Below, piece after piece: positions 25,386 to 33,829 of a stretch of 64,000 nt of DNA. The notes beneath the pieces were generated by a model. The model did not search any database. It saw only the letters and a list, made by a program, of their open reading frames with translations, and was not told where the DNA came from. Position numbers and translations under genes: made by a program. The stretch comes from Amycolatopsis sp. CA-230715. Lineage in GTDB: Bacteria; Actinomycetota; Actinomycetes; Mycobacteriales; Pseudonocardiaceae. Location: contig NZ_CP059997.1 in assembly GCF_018736145.1 (NCBI RefSeq), positions 3,099,501 through 3,163,500 of the forward strand. The letters run 5' to 3'. How positions within the stretch are numbered: position 1 is the first letter of the stretch; each line of letters opens with the position of its first letter.

Positions 25386-26585
25386 TCATGCGTCGACCGT
25401 GACGACCCGCGCGGGCAGGGTTTCCTTCGCCCGGATCCACAGCGCCAGCGCGACCGCGACCACGGCCGCGCTCAGCGCGAACGCCCACGCGTACGAGCCG
25501 CCGTCCGCGATCGCGCCCGCGGCGAGCGGGCCCACCACGCCGCCGACGTCCGAGGCCATCTGGAACCCCGCCAGCACCGTCCCGCCGCGCGCTTTCACGC
25601 CGAGCACGTCCGCGACGGCCGCGTTGTGCGCGGGGTTCAGCGCCCCCGACCCGATCCCGGACACCGCCGAGGCGACGAGGAACACCCAGAGCTGATCGGT
25701 GATGCCGACGCCGACGGTGCCCACCGTCAGCAGCGCGAGCCCGCCCACGGCAAGGGGTTTGCGGCCGATCCGGTCGGCCAGCGAACCGGCGGTGGGCAGC
25801 ACGACCGCGTTGGCCGCGGCGAACACCGCGAGCGCGATCGCCGCGAACGACGACGGCTTGTGCAGGATCGCCACCACGAACAGCGGCACGAGCGAGGTCC
25901 GCACCCCGTTGACGACCCAGCCGTTGGCGAAGTTGGAGGTCAGCGCCGCGCGGTAGGCGGGGTCGCCAAGCGCCTGCCGGAAGGTCATCGTGGGCGCGTG
26001 CTCGTCGGCGGGCCTCGCGGCGAGCGTCGAGTTCCGCAACTGCGCCCACACCAGCACGGTCACGGCGACGAGCGCGCCGCCGTAGAACAGGAACGGCGCG
26101 CGCAGGGACAGCGCGACGAGGCCGCCGCCGAGCACCGGGCCCGCGACGCTGCCGAGCAGGAAACTGGTGCCCCACAAGCCGTTCACGCGGCCGCGCAGCT
26201 CCGGCGGCGAGATCCGGATCAGCAGGCCGACCGCGGACACGGTGAACATCGTCGAGCCGATCCCGGACAGCGACCGGAACAGCAGGAGCTGCCAGTACTC
26301 CTGGGCGGCGGCGCAGGCGAGGCTGCCCGCCGCGACGATCGAAATGCCCCACAGGTACACCGGCCGCTCACCGAACGAGGTGACCAGCCGCCCGCTCAGC
26401 GGCGCGAACAGCAGGCGCATCGCGGCGAACGCGCTGATCACCACGGACGCCGCGGTGACGCTGACGTCGAAGCTGGTCGCGTAGTTCGGCAGTGCGGGCG
26501 CGACCAGCCCGAAGCCGACGGCGATCAGGAAGCTCGCCCCCACCAGTACCCAGATTTCGCGCGGGTAGCGCACTTTGTCCGACAT
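25386..26585 (-). CDS. MFS transporter, 12-TM drug/metabolite exporter
   Basis: A 399-aa major facilitator with twelve hydrophobic segments. The A-motif region is RLLFAPLSGRLVTSFGERPV after TM2 and is repeated after TM8 as GSLADRIGRKPLAV. Motif C-like SGIGSTMFTVSAVGLL occurs in TM5. It most resembles the DHA1-like multidrug/sugar efflux group. No adjacent regulator indicates a substrate. The upstream intergenic space to the DUF1801 gene is only 25 bp, so the two may be cotranscribed. Confidence 0.85.
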   Translation of the reverse strand: MSDKVRYPREIWVLVGASFLIAVGFGLVAPALPNYATSFDVSVTAASVVISAFAAMRLLFAPLSGRLVTSFGERPVYLWGISIVAAGSLACAAAQEYWQLLLFRSLSGIGSTMFTVSAVGLLIRISPPELRGRVNGLWGTSFLLGSVAGPVLGGGLVALSLRAPFLFYGGALVAVTVLVWAQLRNSTLAARPADEHAPTMTFRQALGDPAYRAALTSNFANGWVVNGVRTSLVPLFVVAILHKPSSFAAIALAVFAAANAVVLPTAGSLADRIGRKPLAVGGLALLTVGTVGVGITDQLWVFLVASAVSGIGSGALNPAHNAAVADVLGVKARGGTVLAGFQMASDVGGVVGPLAAGAIADGGSYAWAFALSAAVVAVALALWIRAKETLPARVVTVDA

Positions 26586-26610
26586 CGCGCCGACTAGCTT
26601 ATCCGGCGGG

Positions 26611-27084
26611 TCAGTCCTTTTTGGTTCGCCCGTACCGGAGTTCCAGCTCGCCAGCCGCCAGTCCGGTTTCGATCCGGCGGACCAGTTCAGCGAGGGTGCC
26701 GGTGTCCAGGTCGGCGGCCTTCACGAACCGCGCGCAGTTGTGCGCGACCTTGACCTTCCCCAGCCGCCCCGCGTACTGGCTCAGCAGGTAATCGCCGTCC
26801 TCGACCACGGAGACGTACAGGCTGAAGTAGTTCTTCTGCAACGCGAGCGAAACGACGGGCCAGTCGATCGGGTCCCGGCTGGCCTTGACCCGGTACTGGA
26901 AGCTGCCGTACCCGATCATCCTGATCGACATACCCGGCTTGCCGTCGCCGGTTCCGGTGAAGAAGTGCCGTTCGAGCCCCGGTGCCGCCGCACGAATGAC
27001 TTCGTCCACGGCGCGAAGATCCTGTTCGCGTATCGGGTCGTAGGCGAAGTACTCGGCGAGTGAGGACGCTTCCACACGGAACAT
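26611..27084 (-). CDS. DUF1801 domain protein
   Basis: A 157-aa protein matching the DUF1801 (YdhG-like) fold. Landmarks are FAYDPIREQDLRAVDEVIRA, then MIGYGSFQYRVKASRD, FSLYVSVVEDGDYLLSQY and CARFVKAADLDTGTLAELVR. These proteins share a fold with iron chaperone frataxin-like domains, but the function is unsettled. ATG 27084 lacks a strong ribosome-binding site, so a leaderless start is possible. It lies 14 bp downstream of the YhjD-type gene and is likely cotranscribed with it. Confidence 0.82.
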   Translation of the reverse strand: MFRVEASSLAEYFAYDPIREQDLRAVDEVIRAAAPGLERHFFTGTGDGKPGMSIRMIGYGSFQYRVKASRDPIDWPVVSLALQKNYFSLYVSVVEDGDYLLSQYAGRLGKVKVAHNCARFVKAADLDTGTLAELVRRIETGLAAGELELRYGRTKKD

Positions 27085-27098
27085 GAGCCCAACAGTAG

Positions 27099-28106
27099 CT
27101 ATCGGCGACGCTTTCCGAGCCATCCCAACAGCGCACCGGCGCCGAAAGCGCCTGCCGCGGCACCGAAACCCGGGCCCTGCTGCACCCGGATCTCCGGCCG
27201 GATCACCGCGGGTGGCGGCGGAACCACCTTGCGCACCTGGTTTTCCTTCGCCGTCGCCGTCCACGCGGTCACGAACAGCAGGAACCGCGACACCAGGTTC
27301 GCGAACACCAGCAACCCCAGCACCGGCCCGAACACCGCGAAGCTCGGCGACTTCGAAACGCTCGCGAGGTAGGTCGTGGCCACCTGCTGCAGGATGACGA
27401 ACCCGACGGAAGCGAGGATCGCGCCCTTCACCGCACTGCGCATCTGCACGCGTTCGCGCGGGAGCCGCGAGAGCACCCAGAGGAACACCAGTGTGTTCGC
27501 GAGCAGGCCGAGCAGGATCGTGGCGATGCGCAGGAGCCACACGGCCCAGCTCTGATCGGCGAGCCCGACCGCGTCGAGCAGGAACTTCCCGACCCCGCCG
27601 CCGACCGCGGTCAGGCCGAACGACACGATCATCGCCACGCCGAGCCCCACCAGCGCGGCGAGATCCTTCAACGTGGTGGACACCAGCGGCAGCTGCTTCT
27701 TCTCCTGCCCCCACTGCGCGGTCAGCGCGTCGCGGAGGTTGCTCATCCAGCCGATGCCGGAGTACAGGGCGATCAGCAGCCCGAACACGCCGACGCCGCC
27801 ACGCGATTTCAGCGAGGTTTCCACGACCTGGCTGACGATGCCGTTGAGGCCGTCCGGCACGGACTTCTTGATGCCGTCGGTGATCTGGGTGATGATCGAC
27901 TGGTCGCCCGCGACGACGAACCCGACCACGGCGAACCCCACCATCAGCACCGGGATCACCGAAAGCACGCTGAAGTAGGTGATCGCCGCGGCGTAGTGGT
28001 TGCCGTAGCGCTCGGTGAAGGCCTCGTTGGCCCTGATCACGTGATCGAGCCACGGGTACTTCCGGCGCAGGCGCGGAAGCAGCTTCTCTTTTTCGTCGTT
28101 CGCCAC
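27099..28106 (-). CDS. YihY/YhjD-family inner membrane protein
   Basis: A 335-aa protein of the YihY/virulence-factor-BrkB family, YhjD subgroup. The cytosolic N-terminus is followed by six predicted membrane helices including YAAAITYFSVLSVIPVLMVG and a Gly/Ala-rich C-terminal helix (FGAAAGAFGAGALLGWLGKR). The GTG at 28106 is the first plausible start. It sits 54 bp after trpS in the same orientation, a linkage common in actinobacteria. E. coli YhjD is linked to lipid A/Kdo tolerance, which cannot apply here; an envelope transport role is a guess. Confidence 0.88.
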   Translation of the reverse strand: MANDEKEKLLPRLRRKYPWLDHVIRANEAFTERYGNHYAAAITYFSVLSVIPVLMVGFAVVGFVVAGDQSIITQITDGIKKSVPDGLNGIVSQVVETSLKSRGGVGVFGLLIALYSGIGWMSNLRDALTAQWGQEKKQLPLVSTTLKDLAALVGLGVAMIVSFGLTAVGGGVGKFLLDAVGLADQSWAVWLLRIATILLGLLANTLVFLWVLSRLPRERVQMRSAVKGAILASVGFVILQQVATTYLASVSKSPSFAVFGPVLGLLVFANLVSRFLLFVTAWTATAKENQVRKVVPPPPAVIRPEIRVQQGPGFGAAAGAFGAGALLGWLGKRRR

Positions 28107-28160
28107 GAATGGACGTTAACCACGCTGAGTACCCCTCGCAACGCGAGCGGTATGGACCAC

Positions 28161-29192
28161 TCACCCCAGCGGCGGCAGGAAACCCACCTTGTCGTACGCC
28201 GTCGCCAGCGTCTTCGAAGCGATCTCCCTGGCTCGCTCGGCACCGCGCGCGAGCACCTTGTCCAGCTCGGCCGGATCGTCCACATAGGACTGGACCTGGG
28301 CCTGGAACGGCGTCACGAACTCGACGAGCACCTCGGCGAGATCCTTCTTCAGGTCCCCGTAGCCCTTGCCGTCGTAGGCGGCCACGAGGTCGTCCACGCT
28401 CCGGTCGGTGAGCGCCGAATAGATGGTCAGCAGGTTCGACACGCCTGCCTTGTTCTCGGGATCGAAGATGATGTCGCGGCCGGTGTCGGTGACCGCCGAA
28501 CGCACCTTCTTCGCCGCGCGCTTGGGATCTTCGAGCAGTTCGACGAGACCGTTCGCGGTGGACGCCGACTTGCTCATCTTCGACGTCGGGTCCTGCAGGT
28601 CGAAGATCTTCGCGGTGTCCTTCACGATGTGCGGCTCCGGCACGACGAAGGTCTTGCCGAACCGGTTGTTGAACCGCTGCGCGAGGTTGCGCGAGAGTTC
28701 GAGGTGCTGGCGCTGGTCCTCGCCGACCGGGACCGCGTGCGCCTGGTACAGCAGGATGTCCGCGGCCTGCAGCACCGGGTAGGTGAACAGCCCGACGCTG
28801 GCGCGGTCGGTGCCCTGCTTGCTGGCCTTGTCCTTGAACTGCGTCATCCGGCTCGCCTCGCCGAACCCGGTGAGGCATTCCAGCACCCAGCTCAGCTGCG
28901 CGTGCTCTGGCACGTGGCTCTGCACGAACAGCGCGCTGCGCTCGGGGTCGACACCGATCGCGAGCAGCTGCGCCGCCGAGCGGCGGGTGCGCTCGCGCAG
29001 CACCTTCGGATCCTGCTCGACGGTGATCGCGTGCAGGTCGACGACGCAGTAGAACGGCTCGTGCGTGTCCTGCAGCCGCACCCACTGGCGCAGCGCGCCG
29101 AGGTAGTTGCCGAGGTGGAACGAATCGGCGGTGGGCTGGATCCCGGACAGCACGCGAAGCCGCGTGGCGGTCTTCTCTTGTTCTTCGGCCAC
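28161..29192 (-). CDS. trpS: Tryptophanyl-tRNA synthetase
   Basis: A 343-aa class I aminoacyl-tRNA synthetase charging tRNA-Trp. It has the HIGH-equivalent HLGNYLGALRQW near residue 26 and KMSKS in TSKMSKSASTANG near 200. The Trp/tRNA-binding segment GLFTYPVLQAADILLYQAHA is also present. GTG 29192 follows GGGAG. A much longer open frame continues upstream through fbiC in another frame and is an artefact. The bacterial-type sequence is complete with no unusual insertion. Confidence 0.95.
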   Translation of the reverse strand: MAEEQEKTATRLRVLSGIQPTADSFHLGNYLGALRQWVRLQDTHEPFYCVVDLHAITVEQDPKVLRERTRRSAAQLLAIGVDPERSALFVQSHVPEHAQLSWVLECLTGFGEASRMTQFKDKASKQGTDRASVGLFTYPVLQAADILLYQAHAVPVGEDQRQHLELSRNLAQRFNNRFGKTFVVPEPHIVKDTAKIFDLQDPTSKMSKSASTANGLVELLEDPKRAAKKVRSAVTDTGRDIIFDPENKAGVSNLLTIYSALTDRSVDDLVAAYDGKGYGDLKKDLAEVLVEFVTPFQAQVQSYVDDPAELDKVLARGAERAREIASKTLATAYDKVGFLPPLG

Positions 29193-29248
29193 GACCCGAT
29201 TCTCCCAGGGCACCGGGGCGGGCGGGTACCCACCCCGGTGCCCCCGGG

Positions 29249-31789
29249 TCAGCTCATGACGGCGAGGCGCTGGTGCGCGTAGGTGGTCGTGCGCTGGCGC
29301 GACGGCCGTCCCGCGAGCGCGGCGAGGTGGTCCAGCTCGGCGGTGGTCCGCGACGAACCGTGCTCCGAGCCCGCCATGCGCGAGATGGTCTCCTCCATCA
29401 GCGTGCCGCCGATGTCGTTCGCGCCGCCGCGCAGCACCTGCGCGGTGCCCTCGTCGCCGAGCTTGACCCACGAGCACTGCACGTTGTCGATCCGGCCGTT
29501 GAGCGCGAGCCGCGCGAACGCGTGGATCGCGCGGTTGTCCCGCATGGTCGGGCCCGGCCGCGCCACGCCAGCCAGGTAGATCGGCGCGTTGTGGTGCACG
29601 AACGGCAGGCCGACGAACTCGGTGAAACCCCTTGTGTCGTCGGCGATCCTGGCCAGCACCCGCAGGTGACCGAGCCAGTGCTCCGGGTGGTCGACGTGGC
29701 CGTACATCATCGTGCTCGACGACGGGACTCCGAGCCGGTGCGCGGTGGACACCACGTCGATCCAGGTCTGCGCGGGCAGCTTGCCCTTCGTCAGCACCCA
29801 GCGCACGTCGTCGTCGAGGATTTCCGCCGCGGTGCCCGGGATCGAGCCGAGCCCCGCGTCCCGCAGCTCGGTGAGCCACTCCTCGACGGCCACGCCCGCT
29901 TTCGACGCCGCCGACACGATCTCCATCGGCGAGAACGCGTGGACGTGCATGTCCGGTACCGCGGCCTTGATCGCGCGCACGATGTCGGCGTAGTAGCTGA
30001 CCGGCAGCTTCGGGTCGATGCCGCCCTGCATGCACACCTCGGTCGCGCCCGCCTGCGACGCTTCGACGGCGCGCGCGGCGACCTCGTCCACCGAGAGCCG
30101 GAACGCGTCGGCGTCCCGCTCGCGCTGGGCGAACGCGCAGAACCGGCACCCGACGTAGCAGACGTTGGAGAAGTTGATGTTGCGGTTGACCACGTAGGTG
30201 ATGTCGTCGCCGACCACGTCCGCGCGCAGCTCGTCGGCGAGGCGCGCCATCGTTTCCAGCGCTTCGCCGTCCGCGGTCAGCAGCGCCATCGCGGCGTCGG
30301 TGTGGATCGGTTCGAGCAGCGCGCCGGGGTAGTCCGCGGCGAGTGCGAGCCCGGCGCGCACGTCCGCGTCGAGACGTTCCGGCGCCGAACTGCCGGACAC
30401 CTGGGTCTTCAGGATGTCCCAGTCGCCGTAGACGCTGTCGAAGTCGCCGCGGCGGTCCGAGGTGCGGCCGTCGGTGTCGATCGACGAGTTCAGATCGGCG
30501 CGGCCAACGGTCTCCAGCCCGCCGTCGGGCTCCTGCCACTGCCTTCCGACGATCGGCGCGTCCTGGTCGGCCATCCCGTCCGGTGTGGCCAGTCCGTGGA
30601 CGTGCGGGTGCAGCCGGACGTCGAGCCACTTTTCCGACGCCGCAACGTATTTCGGGTACACCGCGAGCCGCTCGCGCAGGTCGTACCCGGCCTCCCTGGT
30701 CCATTCGGCGAGCGATTCGACGGCGGGCCAAGGGCGTTCGGGGTTCACGTGGTCCGGGGTCACCGGGGAAACGCCGCCCCAGTCGTCGATCCCGGCGCGC
30801 AGCAGCAGCGCGTGCTCGTCGCCGACGAGGTTCGGCGGCGCCTGCACGCTCACGCCCGGCGGCATCAGGAGCCTGCCGACGGCGACGGTCGCCGCGAGGT
30901 CTTCGATGTCCGCGTCCGGTGCCTGCCGCATCGCGGTGTCCGGCTTGGCGCGGAAGTTCTGGACGATGATCTCCTGGATGTTGCGGTACTGGCGGGCGCG
31001 CGTGCGGATCGCGTGCAGCGATTCCGCCCGTTCGGTCCGGTTTTCGCCGATCCCGACGAGGATTCCGGTGGTGAACGGGACGCCGACGCGACCGGCGTCG
31101 TCGAGCACGCGCAGCCGGACCGCGGGCTCCTTGTCGGGGCTGCCGTAGTGCGGGCCGCCCTTCTCCGACCAGAGCCGCTCGGCGGTGGTCTCCAGCATCA
31201 TGCCCATGCTCGCCGCGACCGGGCGGAGCCGGTGCAGCTCCTCCCAGCTCAGCACGCCGGGGTTGAGGTGCGGCAGCAGACCGGTTTCCTCCAGCACCGC
31301 GATCGCGCACGAGCGCACGTAGTCCACAGTGGAGTCGTAGCCGCGGGCGTCCAGCCACTCGCGGGCCTGCGGCCACCGGTCCTCCGGCCGGTCCCCGAGG
31401 GTGAACAGGGCCTCCTTGCAGCCCGCCGCCGCGCCCGCGCGCGCGATCTCCAGCACCTCGTCGCGTTCGAGGTACATCGAGTGCAGCTTGCCCGGCACGG
31501 TCACGAAGGTGCAGTAATGACATCGGTCGCGGCACAGCCTGGTCAGCGGGATGAACACACTGCTCGAATAGCTGACCACCCCGCTGCGCCCCTGGTCGGC
31601 GAGATGGGCGTCCCGCACCCTGCTCGCGGCGGCGAGCAGCTGGTCGAGATCTTCGCCGCGGGCATGCAGCAGGACCGCGGATTCCGTGACGTCGAGCGCG
31701 ACACCGTCCGCGGCGCGGCGCAAGGCCCTGCGCATCGCGGACGGGGAAGGCTTCGGCTCGGGCGGGGTGATCGACACGCTTTCAGCCAT
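29249..31789 (-). CDS. fbiC: FbiC, 7,8-didemethyl-8-hydroxy-5-deazariboflavin synthase (CofG-CofH fusion)
   Basis: An 846-aa fusion of two radical-SAM enzymes that build the FO chromophore of coenzyme F420 from tyrosine and a ribityl-diaminouracil. The CofG half has the [4Fe-4S] motif CRDRCHYC near residue 86 and the CofH half has CYVGCRFC near 560. Both halves carry complete barrels (LFTLGDRPEDRWPQ; VCMQGGIDPKLP). ATG 31789 is preferred; GTG 31792 directly precedes it. The gene implies this organism makes F420, as expected for mycolata and relatives. Confidence 0.96.
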   Translation of the reverse strand: MAESVSITPPEPKPSPSAMRRALRRAADGVALDVTESAVLLHARGEDLDQLLAAASRVRDAHLADQGRSGVVSYSSSVFIPLTRLCRDRCHYCTFVTVPGKLHSMYLERDEVLEIARAGAAAGCKEALFTLGDRPEDRWPQAREWLDARGYDSTVDYVRSCAIAVLEETGLLPHLNPGVLSWEELHRLRPVAASMGMMLETTAERLWSEKGGPHYGSPDKEPAVRLRVLDDAGRVGVPFTTGILVGIGENRTERAESLHAIRTRARQYRNIQEIIVQNFRAKPDTAMRQAPDADIEDLAATVAVGRLLMPPGVSVQAPPNLVGDEHALLLRAGIDDWGGVSPVTPDHVNPERPWPAVESLAEWTREAGYDLRERLAVYPKYVAASEKWLDVRLHPHVHGLATPDGMADQDAPIVGRQWQEPDGGLETVGRADLNSSIDTDGRTSDRRGDFDSVYGDWDILKTQVSGSSAPERLDADVRAGLALAADYPGALLEPIHTDAAMALLTADGEALETMARLADELRADVVGDDITYVVNRNINFSNVCYVGCRFCAFAQRERDADAFRLSVDEVAARAVEASQAGATEVCMQGGIDPKLPVSYYADIVRAIKAAVPDMHVHAFSPMEIVSAASKAGVAVEEWLTELRDAGLGSIPGTAAEILDDDVRWVLTKGKLPAQTWIDVVSTAHRLGVPSSSTMMYGHVDHPEHWLGHLRVLARIADDTRGFTEFVGLPFVHHNAPIYLAGVARPGPTMRDNRAIHAFARLALNGRIDNVQCSWVKLGDEGTAQVLRGGANDIGGTLMEETISRMAGSEHGSSRTTAELDHLAALAGRPSRQRTTTYAHQRLAVMS

Positions 31790-31844
31790 CACCAGAGCCT
31801 ACGGACGTTTTCGCCGTGCTGCTAAGGGCTTTCGCTGTGAGGGA

Positions 31845-32303
31845 TTACTCGCCGGATCGGGAATAAACCGCGGACCGCACGCGCCTGCGCGCGACCGGGC
31901 TGAGCACCGGGCGGGTCGAATCGTCCTCGACGCGGAAGTCGGCTGGGAGGTCGGCGCGAAGATCGCCCGCGATGCAGGTCTTGGTCCTCACTTCGCGGAG
32001 CGCGGGCTCGGCCGCCTGCTCTTCCTCGGCCACCGGCTCCAGGGCTTCGGCGGCCTTGGCTGCCGCCTTCTTCCGCTGGCGGATGACGCCCGCGGCCATG
32101 CCGAGCACACCGATCCCCACGGCCACGAGACCGACCGGGCCGAGGATCCCGAACGTGAAGGCGCCCGGCTCGCCCTGGGCGAGCGTCTCCGCCGACGCCG
32201 CGCCCGCACCGGTCACGACGGCGATCACCATCACGAGCACCACGACGGCGCCGCGCTTCGCCTGCGCGTTCGCCCGCCGCAACGGCCGTACTCGGTTGCG
32301 CAC
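31845..32303 (-). CDS. Small membrane protein of unknown function
   Basis: A 152-aa protein from GTG 32303, supported by GGGAGG 7 bp upstream; the longer frame is unsupported. A signal/anchor helix (GAVVVLVMVIAVVTGAGAAS) and a second transmembrane helix (LGPVGLVAVGIGVLGMAAGV) are followed by a ~75-residue cytosolic tail. The tail is first Lys/Ala-rich (RQRKKAAAKAAEAL), then Glu-rich, then Arg-rich. One Cys is present (KTCIAGD). I do not recognise the family. It is 55 bp before fbiC in the same direction and may share a transcript. Confidence 0.65.
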   Translation of the reverse strand: MRNRVRPLRRANAQAKRGAVVVLVMVIAVVTGAGAASAETLAQGEPGAFTFGILGPVGLVAVGIGVLGMAAGVIRQRKKAAAKAAEALEPVAEEEQAAEPALREVRTKTCIAGDLRADLPADFRVEDDSTRPVLSPVARRRVRSAVYSRSGE

Positions 32304-32886
32304 CGGAGTGCCTCCCGCACCAAAATCGTCACCCGAAGGAAGGATGCCAAGGCGTGTTGATGATCCAAAAGCTACCGAGCGTGTCAAGCCCTGCCAGGCA
32401 CGACGAGCACGGTGTGATCAACACGGGGCAAGAGGCTAGCGGCTGCTCGGGAGCCGAAAACGCCGGGGTGGAGCGCCCGGCATCGCCGGAGGTCAACGGC
32501 CGGTGAGCGACCGAGCGCGGTCCGCGACCCGTCAGCCGAACGAGTCGAGCGGCGTCCGGCTTTCACGTCCGCCCGTTCTCGGGCCGAACGGACAGAAGTT
32601 TCGCGACGTTCGCCCCGAGTTCAGCCGCCGCGACGGTTCACACTCGCTCGGGCCCTGCCCCGGCCACGGTGCTGCCGGGCACGCGTCGCTCGTGCCCCGA
32701 AAATGCTTCTATAGAGGTCAGATCGGGCCGTGTACATCGCCGAAGGCTCCCCTTGGGGCGTTGAGCGTCCCGATCGCGGCCCTCGCGGCGGGCTGCTGCC
32801 GCGGCCGCTCGTCCCCGACGGTGGCCTTCGGGGCGGTAGACGCCGCGAACTCGACCCTCGCACCACACTCCCGCCACCCGCGGGCG
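32304..32886. repeat. 583-bp gap with dispersed repeats
   Basis: No credible gene. 32353-32361 and 32417-32425 are perfect 9-bp inverted arms (CGTGTTGAT/ATCAACACG) with a 55-bp spacer upstream of the small membrane protein gene. A half copy of the CCCCGAAA repeat is at 32695-32703. The block 32812-32880 copies 11881-11949 with 5 mismatches in 69 bp and includes a full palindrome at 32811-32834. The area downstream of the SgcJ-like gene is therefore repeat-derived DNA. Confidence 0.7.
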
Positions 32887-33315
32887 TCAGGCGGGCACGA
32901 GGGTGTTCTGCCTCGCGGCGATCCACCACCGGCCGTTCCGCTTCACCACGACGTAGAGCGCGACCATCGCGGGGTCGATGTCGATCAGTTCGCCGTCCGG
33001 TTTCGTGGCGCGGGCGGCCTTGTAAGCGAGCGCGACATCCGGTCCGAGGAAGTCGATCCCGGTCACCTGGTAGCGCACGTACTGGTCGTGCAGGAATCCG
33101 GCGAGCCCGCGCTCGTTCGCGTCGTGCAGCTCCGCCCAGCCCGAGGCGCGCCCGCCGACCGCGTTCACCACCGTCGCGTCCAACGCGAAGTGCTCGCTCA
33201 TCAGCTCGGGATCATTGGTGTTGTAAGCGGTTTCGGTGTCCTCAATGATCTTCGCGATCGCCGCGCGGTCCTCGGCGGATCCTTCGTCCACTAAGGACGG
33301 ACGTGGAGTGGTCAT
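32887..33315 (-). CDS. SgcJ/EcaC-family (SnoaL/DUF4440-like) protein
   Basis: A 142-aa cone-shaped alpha+beta barrel protein of the NTF2 superfamily. The sequence runs IAKIIEDTETAYNTNDPELM, then HFALDATVVNAVGGRASGWA, then NGRWWIAARQNTLV, which is typical of SgcJ/EcaC family members often annotated as oxidoreductases. Some members act in enediyne biosynthesis, but many stand alone, as here. The substrate is unknown. It lies 33 bp after the MarR gene in the same direction and may be in its operon. Confidence 0.82.
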   Translation of the reverse strand: MTTPRPSLVDEGSAEDRAAIAKIIEDTETAYNTNDPELMSEHFALDATVVNAVGGRASGWAELHDANERGLAGFLHDQYVRYQVTGIDFLGPDVALAYKAARATKPDGELIDIDPAMVALYVVVKRNGRWWIAARQNTLVPA

Positions 33316-33348
33316 GCGACCAGCCTGCTACCTCGACTTCGCTGGAGG

Positions 33349-33768
33349 TCAAGCGTTTTCGTCCTCGGTCAGGCGGTGCAGCAACTCCAGCAGGAGCCCG
33401 CGCTCGACCGCCGACAGCGGGGCGAAGCACGCCGCGAGCACGTCGTCGGCCACCCGGTGCCCCGCGGCGAGGACCCGCTCGCCGGAGGCGGTGAGGTAGT
33501 GCTCGATGCGGCGCCCGGCACCGGGCCGCCGTTCGATCAGGTCCAGCGCCACCAAGCGCCCGGCGAGCGTGCCGAACGCCTGCTCGCTCTGAAACGTGGC
33601 CACGGCCAGCTCGCGAGCCGACGCGCCCGGCGAAGCGTCGATCGCGCGCAGGGCGTCCCACTGCGCCAGCGTGGTGCCGACCGCGGCGAGCCTGCTGTCG
33701 AGCGCCCGGTGCTGCCGGTACTGCGCGCGCTTGACCGCTTTTCCGATGGGTTGCAGCTCGTGGGGCAT
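33349..33768 (-). CDS. MarR family transcriptional regulator
   Basis: A 139-aa winged-helix repressor. TTLAQWDALRAIDASPGASA, ELAVATFQSEQAFGTLAGRL and the wing RPGAGRRIEHYLTASGERVL are MarR landmarks. ATG 33768 gives the normal N-terminus (PHELQPIGKAVKRAQYRQHR); an ATG at 33786 lies next to the operator and is less likely. It is divergent from the hydrolase at 33830, with the inverted repeat 33787-33818 between them, so it probably represses the hydrolase and itself. No conserved oxidant-sensing Cys of the OhrR type is evident; one Cys occurs in AACFAPL. Confidence 0.88.
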   Translation of the reverse strand: MPHELQPIGKAVKRAQYRQHRALDSRLAAVGTTLAQWDALRAIDASPGASARELAVATFQSEQAFGTLAGRLVALDLIERRPGAGRRIEHYLTASGERVLAAGHRVADDVLAACFAPLSAVERGLLLELLHRLTEDENA

Positions 33769-33786
33769 GGCAGCAGTGTAGACCAA

Positions 33787-33818
33787 AACTAAACTAGCTT
33801 ATCTAAAGATGTTTAGTT
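33787..33818. promoter_or_regulatory. MarR operator candidate
   Basis: AACTAAAC (33787-33794) and GTTTAGTT (33811-33818) are perfect 8-bp inverted arms flanking ATCTAAAGAT, itself a palindrome. The whole is AT-rich in a 70% GC genome and lies between the divergent MarR and hydrolase genes. The arrangement suits a MarR dimer controlling both promoters. Confidence 0.75.
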
Positions 33819-33829
33819 ACAGTGGCCAC

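Noticed and set aside
28161..31535. A continuous open frame of more than 1100 codons running from trpS back through fbiC
   Set aside because: Only the last 344 codons are trpS. The rest is a shifted frame of fbiC with Arg/Ala/Gly-rich nonsense, open because of GC-rich codons.
32353..32425. Operator from the 9-bp inverted arms CGTGTTGAT/ATCAACACG
   Set aside because: The arms are exact but 55 bp apart, too far for an ordinary dimer site, and no divergent gene makes use of it. Kept only as a note in the gap description.
33236..33499. Plus-strand open frame between the SgcJ-like and MarR genes
   Set aside because: It lies opposite two well-supported reverse-strand genes and has no domain similarity.
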